Shown: in pieces, positions 59,263-64,000 of the stretch
Layout: every line of letters starts with the position of its first letter
Position numbering within the stretch: the first letter of the stretch is position 1
Source: Thermoplasmata archaeon
GTDB taxonomy: Archaea; Thermoplasmatota; Thermoplasmata; Lutacidiplasmatales; UBA184
Length of the DNA: 64,000 nt
NCBI GenBank assembly: GCA_022750115.1
Contig: JAKIWI010000001.1
Span: forward strand, 271,490-335,489
Direction of reading: 5' to 3'
The notes under the pieces: model-generated
The model's input: the letters and a program-made list of their open reading frames with translations, nothing else
Database searches by the model: none
Told to the model about the DNA's origin: nothing
Translations under genes and position numbers: made by a program

Positions 59263-60063
59263 CTACCAGTCGTTCAGGTCGCCGACTTCGAGGACGTGGC
59301 GTTCAACGCTCTTGAACACGGTTCCCGCGATCACGAGATAGACGAGGGTCGTCCCGACCGCGCCGATGATGTCCCACCAGAATCCCCAGGAGAATCCCTG
59401 GTAGCCCGGGATCGCGAGGTAGCGGAGAGCGTCCAACGCCCAGGTAGGAGGGAGGACGAGGGAGATCGGGTTCGTCCAGAACGGGAGCAGGACGACCGGG
59501 AACATGCAGCCGGTCCCGACGTAGAAAGCGAACTCTCCGACGTTCTGGATGAACCCGGCATATCGGGTGTACACGTAGGCGGCCGCGAAGACGACGCCGA
59601 CGGACGCCAGCGTGACGATGACGAACAGGAACATCAGCACGAAGTCGAGCGGGTCGGAGAGCGGGATCGGGCGCCCGTAGGTCACCGCCACGACGGCGAA
59701 GACGATCGCCCCGCCGAACAGCCCCGCCACGGTGTTCCAGATGACGCGACCCCCGACGACATACAGGTACGGGGTTGGGCTCGACAGCGTGGGCTCGAGC
59801 GTCCCGAGGTGGCGGTCCGCTCCGGTGGCCCAACCGCTCCCGTACAGCGTCTGGCCCCACATGCTCATCATGCCGGCACCCAGGATCGCATACAGAACGA
59901 AGAACGGCCCCGCGCCGCTGAACAGTTCGTAGGCCACGAGGCCAAAGACGACCGGCGCGATCAGGCTCGGAATCAGCCACTGCGGATCCGCGAGGAACGT
60001 GAGGACGGACAACCTCAGCACGGCGACAAGCGAGCGACCGCGCGAGTACGCATTCGGCGCCAT
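59263..60063 (-). CDS. ABC-2 type export permease (first subunit)
   Basis: A 266-residue DrrB-like permease with six helices. It contains the coupling region TGADRHLGTLEPTLSSPTPY after helix 2 and the family motif FWTNPISLVLPPTWALDALR near the C-terminus. It should dimerise with the second permease to form the export channel for lipids, drugs or similar amphipathic molecules. Its ATG lies 3 nt after the ATPase stop, so the genes are co-transcribed. Confidence 0.85.
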   Translation of the reverse strand: MAPNAYSRGRSLVAVLRLSVLTFLADPQWLIPSLIAPVVFGLVAYELFSGAGPFFVLYAILGAGMMSMWGQTLYGSGWATGADRHLGTLEPTLSSPTPYLYVVGGRVIWNTVAGLFGGAIVFAVVAVTYGRPIPLSDPLDFVLMFLFVIVTLASVGVVFAAAYVYTRYAGFIQNVGEFAFYVGTGCMFPVVLLPFWTNPISLVLPPTWALDALRYLAIPGYQGFSWGFWWDIIGAVGTTLVYLVIAGTVFKSVERHVLEVGDLNDW

Positions 60064-60066
60064 CGA

Positions 60067-61050
60067 TCAGCTCGCCTCCTCCTCGACGAGGTCGAGATAG
60101 ATATCCTCGAGCGAAGTGCGGCGCTCCCGCAGGGCGAGCTCCGGATGGTTGGCCAACATCGTGCGGATGGTCGCGAGCTCCAGTTCGTTCGTGCGGACGC
60201 GCATCGTGAGGCGGAGCCGGGGCCCGTACTCCTCGCTGACGACACGGGACACGCCGGGGAGCGCCCGGAGCCGCTGGATCTCACCGTCGTCGAAGCCGTA
60301 CGCCTCGACCTCGATGGTCCGGTCGCCCCCGACCAGCTTCCGGAGCCCGGCCACCGAATCCTGGGCGACGACGCGCCCGCGGCTCAGCACGGCGATCCGC
60401 TGGCACAGCTCCTCCGCCTCGAACATATAGTGGGTCGTGAGGAAGATCGTCACGCCGTCCGCGACCAGGCTCCGGATCAGCTTGCGGGTCTCCCGGGCGC
60501 TCTTCGGGTCGAGGCCGATCGTGGGCTCGTCGAGGAACAGCACCTCCGGCCCATGGAGGATTCCGCGCGCGAGGTGCAACTTCTGCTTCATCCCGCGCGA
60601 AAACTCCTCGACGCGTCGGTCGGCCGCCTCGACGAGGTCGACTCGCTCGAGGACCTCCTCGATCCGCTTGTCGCGTCGCTCCATAGGTACTCCAAACAGG
60701 TCGGCGAAGTACCGGAGATTCTCCCGGGCGCTGATGCGGTTGTAGAGCCCCCGCTCGCCGCCGAGGACGAGTCCGATCCGGGGCCGGAGCTTGTGGGCCT
60801 CCTTGGTCACGTCAAACCCGAGCACCTCGACCGTGCCGCTCGTCGGGAGAAGGAGGGTCGAGACGATCTTGGTGAACGTCGTCTTGCCCGCGCCGTTCGG
60901 CCCAAGGAGGCCGAAGATCTCGCCGGCATCGACGTCCAGGTCGACGCCCTTGAGAGCCTCGGTCCGGACCAGCTCGTTGAAGAAGAACCCCTTGCGACTC
61001 TCGAACACCCGGCGGACATCGCGGGTGTGAATCACCGGGTGAGCGCTCAT
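60067..61050 (-). CDS. ABC-2 exporter ATPase (DrrA-like)
   Basis: A 327-residue ATPase. Walker A GPNGAGKTT is at about residues 50-58, the signature FSRGMKQKLHLARG is mid-protein, Walker B is EVLFLDEP, followed by TIGLDPKSARE and the switch His in FLTTHYM. The extra C-terminal domain of about 80 residues (DRTIEVEAYGFDDGEIQRLR, TNELELATIRTMLANHPELA) is typical of DrrA/NatA-like exporter ATPases. It drives the two permeases encoded directly downstream. Orientation and 3-nt spacing show one operon. Substrate unknown. Confidence 0.9.
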   Translation of the reverse strand: MSAHPVIHTRDVRRVFESRKGFFFNELVRTEALKGVDLDVDAGEIFGLLGPNGAGKTTFTKIVSTLLLPTSGTVEVLGFDVTKEAHKLRPRIGLVLGGERGLYNRISARENLRYFADLFGVPMERRDKRIEEVLERVDLVEAADRRVEEFSRGMKQKLHLARGILHGPEVLFLDEPTIGLDPKSARETRKLIRSLVADGVTIFLTTHYMFEAEELCQRIAVLSRGRVVAQDSVAGLRKLVGGDRTIEVEAYGFDDGEIQRLRALPGVSRVVSEEYGPRLRLTMRVRTNELELATIRTMLANHPELALRERRTSLEDIYLDLVEEEAS

Positions 61051-61170
61051 CGGATCCGTTCGGGGAGGGCGCCGAGTCTCGGCACTCCTTCATGAGCATT
61101 ACCCTCGAGGTCTCGGGGGTGAGGTGATGAAACGCGAAACAACCAAGACCCCGCCGGAACCTCACCCGAC

Positions 61171-61683
61171 GTGGCGGACCGGCCGACCGATCGATTCTGT
61201 CCGTACTGCGGGCACACGAACGGGTCGCAGTACCGGTTCTGCGAGGCCTGTCATCGCGAACTCCCCTCCGGGCCATCCCCGTCCGTGGCGGGGGAAGGCG
61301 CGCGCCCCCGGCGCCGAGCGCGCCGGTGGCTGTGGGCGACCGTCGTCCTCGTGATCGCCGCGGGGATCGTGCTGGCCGCCTTCCTCGTGCCGATCCATTC
61401 GACCTTCTCGCTCAGCGTGGTCTCCCAGGGGCTCTCCCCTTCCGTGGTGTACAAGACGTTCCCCGCGAACGCGGCGATCACGTTCAGCTGGAACACCAGC
61501 GACGGCGGCTCCGTGTCGTTCAGTCTCGTCGACTCCGAGGGCCACACGCTCGCGCACTCGTCCGCGGCGAGCGGCCAGTTTTCCTTCACCGCCGACGGCG
61601 GTTCCTACGGGTTTCAAAGCTATTCGTGGCTGTACGAGGTCGTGAATGTCCACGGCCAGTATGACGCTCCCGCGCTTCCGTGA
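61171..61683 (+). CDS. zinc-ribbon membrane protein
   Basis: A 170-residue protein with an N-terminal zinc ribbon (FCPYCGHTNGSQYRFCEACH; Cys10, Cys13, Cys24, Cys27), a short basic linker, one membrane helix (WLWATVVLVIAAGIVLAAFL) and an outer beta-rich domain with TFSWNTSDGGSVSFSLVDSE. This inside-ribbon, outside-sandwich layout is common in archaea and unassigned. The start is a GTG at 61171. It is divergent from the ABC operon and lies 69 nt upstream of the E1-alpha gene, which has its own promoter. Confidence 0.7.
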   Translation: MADRPTDRFCPYCGHTNGSQYRFCEACHRELPSGPSPSVAGEGARPRRRARRWLWATVVLVIAAGIVLAAFLVPIHSTFSLSVVSQGLSPSVVYKTFPANAAITFSWNTSDGGSVSFSLVDSEGHTLAHSSAASGQFSFTADGGSYGFQSYSWLYEVVNVHGQYDAPALP

Positions 61684-61714
61684 CCACCGAGACACCGCAC
61701 GATTTCCTCAACTG

Positions 61715-61721
61715 TTATATC
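61715..61721 (+). promoter_or_regulatory. TATA box of the 2-oxoacid dehydrogenase operon
   Basis: TTATATC lies 38 nt before the GTG at 61753. GAGGAGA (61742-61748) just upstream of the GTG is a good Shine-Dalgarno site, so this operon has a short leader, unlike the leaderless surface genes. Confidence 0.6.
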
Positions 61722-61752
61722 GAACGCTCGGGTCGCTCGTCGAGGAGAATCG

Positions 61753-62832
61753 GTGGCGGACGCAGGAACCGTTGGCGCCCCGACCGAGACAGTGCCGGGG
61801 GAGGATCTCTCGACCGCGGACCTCACGAAGATGTACCGCGCGATGGCACTCGCCCGCGTGATGGACGAGCGGTGCCTCACCCTGCAGCGCCAAGGTCGGA
61901 TCGGCTTCTACGTCCCACTCCAAGGGCAGGAGGCCGCTCAGGTCGCGTGCGCCTGGGCGCTCGATACCGAGGACTGGATCTTCCCGGCCTACCGCGAACT
62001 CGCGATCGCGCTGGTGCGCGGGGTCCCGATCAAGCTCCTCTTCGACCAGTTCATCGGAAATTCCGGCGACGTGCTGAAAGGTCGACAGATGCCCAACCAC
62101 TACGGCTACCGGGAGTTCCGGTTCGTCACGGCCTCGAGCCCGGTGGGCACGCAGATCTCCCACGCGGTCGGCGCGGCGATGGCGGCTCGGTGGAAGGGGG
62201 AGGCGATCGTCACGGCGTCGTTCTTCGGGGACGGCACGACGAGCTCCAACGATTTTCATGCGGGCCTCAACTTCGCCGGTGTGTTCAAGGCGCCGACGAT
62301 CTTCTTCTGCCAGAACAATCAGTGGGCGATCTCGCTCCCGCGGGAGCGCCAGACGCGGAGCGAGACCCTGGCCGCCAAAGCGGTCGCCTACGGCATCGCG
62401 GGCGTGGTCGTGGATGGCACCGACGTCCACGGCGTCTATCGCGCGGTGAAGGACGCGCGCGCCCGGGCGATCGCCGGCGAGGGACCGACTCTCATTGAGG
62501 CCCAGGTGTATCGGCTCGGGCCCCATTCCACGTCGGACGACCCGCGCCGCTACCGCACGGACGCCGAGCTGGCGGCCTGGAAGGCGAAGGATCCCCTGGC
62601 CCGTCTCAAGCACGAGCTCCTCGCCTCCGGCGCCTGGGCCGAAGAGGACGATACCGCCCTGTGGGACGGGCTGAAGAAGGAGGTCGCTACCGCGCTCGCG
62701 GCGGCCGAGGAGACGTCGCCCGTGGACCCCATGACGCTGTTCGACGATGTGCTGGCCGAGCGGCCGCCGAACCTCGAGGAGCAGCGGACCGAGTTCGCCG
62801 CGATGCTGAAGGACGGGGTGCTGCGACCATGA
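61753..62832 (+). CDS. 2-oxoacid dehydrogenase E1 component, alpha subunit
   Basis: A 359-residue thiamin-diphosphate enzyme subunit. The cofactor motif GDGTTSSNDFHAG at about residue 159 ends with the NN pair at 188-189, and the phosphorylation-loop region is YRLGPHSTSDDPRRYR. With the beta subunit it decarboxylates a 2-oxoacid (pyruvate or branched-chain) and passes the acyl group to lipoyl-E2. Thermoplasma has a similar complex with branched-chain 2-oxoacid activity (known), so that substrate is as likely as pyruvate here. The GTG at 61753 is supported by GAGGAGA. It overlaps the beta gene by four bases. Confidence 0.9.
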   Translation: MADAGTVGAPTETVPGEDLSTADLTKMYRAMALARVMDERCLTLQRQGRIGFYVPLQGQEAAQVACAWALDTEDWIFPAYRELAIALVRGVPIKLLFDQFIGNSGDVLKGRQMPNHYGYREFRFVTASSPVGTQISHAVGAAMAARWKGEAIVTASFFGDGTTSSNDFHAGLNFAGVFKAPTIFFCQNNQWAISLPRERQTRSETLAAKAVAYGIAGVVVDGTDVHGVYRAVKDARARAIAGEGPTLIEAQVYRLGPHSTSDDPRRYRTDAELAAWKAKDPLARLKHELLASGAWAEEDDTALWDGLKKEVATALAAAEETSPVDPMTLFDDVLAERPPNLEEQRTEFAAMLKDGVLRP

Positions 62833-63806
62833 CCGAGCTGACCCTGGTCCAGGCGATCAACCGAGGGCTCGGCGAGGCGATGCGCGCGGACCCGGACGTG
62901 CTGGTCCTGGGCGAAGACGTCGGGATCAACGGCGGCGTGTTCCGCGCGACCGAGGGCCTGTTCAAGGAGTTCGGTGGCGACCGGGTCATCGACACGCCGC
63001 TCAGCGAGACCGGCATCGTCGGCGCCGCGATCGGGATGGCCCTCTACGGCCTGAAGCCGATCGCCGAGATCCAGTTCCTCGATTTCATCTACCCCGCCTT
63101 CGACCAGATCGTCAGTGAGCTCGCGAAGTTCCGCTTCCGATCCGGCGGACAGTACCCGTGCCATGTGGTCATCCGCTCGCCGTACGGCGGCGGGATCAAG
63201 GGCGGCCTCTACCACTCCCAGTCGAGCGAGGCGTACTTCGCCCACACTGCCGGGCTGAAGGTCGTCATCCCGTCGACACCCGCCGATGCGAAGGGGCTGC
63301 TCACGACCGCGATCCACGACCCGGACCCGGTGCTGTTCCTCGAGCCGAAGCGGATCTACCGGGCTGTGACCGGCGAAGTGCCGGAGGGCGAGAACCGGGT
63401 ACCGTTCGGCGAAGCCCGCGTCGCCCGAGCCGGCGACGACCTCACGATCTTCGCCTACGGGGCGATGATGCCCCCGTCGCTGACGGCGGCCGAGACCCTC
63501 GCGGCCGAGGGCAAGAGCGTCGAGGTCATCGACCTCCGGACTCTCGTCCCGCTCGACGAGAGGGCCGTCGTCGCCTCGGTCGAGAAGACCGGGCGGGCCG
63601 TGATCGTCCACGAGGCGCCCCGATTCTGTGGGTTCGGGGCCGAGCTCGCCGCCATCCTCGCCGAGAAGGCGTTCTTTTCCCTGAAGTCCCCCGTGCAGCG
63701 CGTCACGGGCTACGATACTCCGTTCCCCTACGCCCTCGAGAACCTGTACCTTCCGAACGCCGAACGAATCGTCCACGCCGCGCGGGCGTCGCTCTCCGCG
63801 GGCTGA
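62829..63806 (+). CDS. 2-oxoacid dehydrogenase E1 component, beta subunit
   Basis: A 325-residue transketolase-like beta subunit. It opens [20 protein letters not shown], has [19 protein letters not shown], the catalytic Glu60 in [11 protein letters not shown] that activates thiamin, and the C-terminal transketolase domain ([20 protein letters not shown]). It forms the alpha2beta2 E1 with the upstream gene. The ATG overlaps the E1-alpha stop (ATGA), so translation is coupled. The E2 gene starts 11 nt after its stop. Confidence 0.92.
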   Translation: MTELTLVQAINRGLGEAMRADPDVLVLGEDVGINGGVFRATEGLFKEFGGDRVIDTPLSETGIVGAAIGMALYGLKPIAEIQFLDFIYPAFDQIVSELAKFRFRSGGQYPCHVVIRSPYGGGIKGGLYHSQSSEAYFAHTAGLKVVIPSTPADAKGLLTTAIHDPDPVLFLEPKRIYRAVTGEVPEGENRVPFGEARVARAGDDLTIFAYGAMMPPSLTAAETLAAEGKSVEVIDLRTLVPLDERAVVASVEKTGRAVIVHEAPRFCGFGAELAAILAEKAFFSLKSPVQRVTGYDTPFPYALENLYLPNAERIVHAARASLSAG

Positions 63807-63817
63807 GGTCCAGCCCG

Positions 63818-64000
63818 ATGGTCTACGAGTTCCGGCTGCCCGACATCGGCGAGGGGGTCGCCGAGGGCGAGGTCGTCAAGTGGTTCGTCAAGGCCGGCGA
63901 TACGATCCTGGAAGACGCCCCGCTCGTGTCCGTCCTGACCGACAAGGCGAACGTCGAGATCCCATCACCGAAGAGCGGCAAGGTCCTCTCCATCCACGTC
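63818..64000 (+). CDS. dihydrolipoamide acyltransferase E2 (5' part, cut by window)
   Basis: The first 61 codons of the E2 core gene are in the window. They encode a lipoyl domain: [20 protein letters not shown] at the start and the lipoylation site Lys43 in [13 protein letters not shown]2 carries the acyl group from E1 to coenzyme A. The rest, with the peripheral-subunit-binding and catalytic domains, and probably E3, lies beyond the window end. Confidence 0.9.
   Translation, partial: MVYEFRLPDIGEGVAEGEVVKWFVKAGDTILEDAPLVSVLTDKANVEIPSPKSGKVLSIHV

Noticed and set aside
59296..61095. 599-codon plus-strand frame over the ABC exporter operon
   Set aside because: Antisense to three overlapping, well-recognised ABC genes.
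1..64000. CRISPR array or rRNA genes
   Set aside because: No spaced direct repeats and no rRNA-like conserved blocks were seen; the repeats present are protein-coding modules.

Overview
The window reads as a stretch of a high-GC archaeal chromosome, most likely a Thermoplasmatota (Thermoplasmata) lineage from soil or sediment. The evidence is two thermopsin-family (A5) secreted peptidases, many large secreted or C-terminally anchored beta-rich proteins built from a recurrent 'ETGLP.GT.WSV..NG' module, TATA-like boxes placed 27-33 nt before start codons (leaderless transcripts, often with GTG starts), and a tRNA-Ile(GAT) with no encoded CCA. The genus cannot be read from the sequence. MsrB, OsmC and a 2-oxoacid dehydrogenase complex point to an oxygen-exposed heterotroph.

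Layout. 0-7 kb: housekeeping and small-family genes: a polytopic membrane protein; a minus-strand run of DUF4760-like, SRPBCC-like and GyrI-like genes; a degenerate M29-type aminopeptidase homologue; and an ABC ATPase with its polytopic permease. 7-13 kb: a secreted four-module repeat protein, a TrmB-like regulator and a thermopsin. 13-18 kb: alpha/beta hydrolase, MsrB, a MarR-MFS operon with an inverted-repeat operator over its own start, and a solitary N6-adenine DNA methyltransferase. 18-27 kb: two overlapping genes for giant sialidase-fold (Asp-box) surface proteins of 1448 and 1414 residues. 27.2-27.9 kb: a small zinc-finger gene and tRNA-Ile. 28-50.6 kb: an accessory surface-protein island with a YVTN propeller, three Kelch proteins (two with PKD domains), a small anchored protein, a NosD-type beta-helix protein, a second thermopsin, several small membrane proteins and degenerate fragments. 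50.6-57.7 kb: a CxxCxC micropeptide, a Rieske ferredoxin, a TauE/SafE exporter, a five-FN3 surface protein, a second DUF4760-like gene and a winged-helix gene. 57.8-64 kb: OsmC, a DrrAB-type ABC exporter operon, a zinc-ribbon membrane protein and the E1-alpha, E1-beta and E2 (cut by the window end) genes of a 2-oxoacid dehydrogenase complex.

The main theme is cell-surface or extracellular biology. Many different beta-propeller or beta-helix heads are joined to a common set of promoters, signal peptides, ETGLP modules, PKD or FN3 spacers and C-terminal membrane anchors. In two cases neighbouring genes share almost the same promoter while their head domains differ. This suggests duplication and head swapping of a regulated surface repertoire, perhaps for adhesion, polymer binding or degradation; that function is inference.
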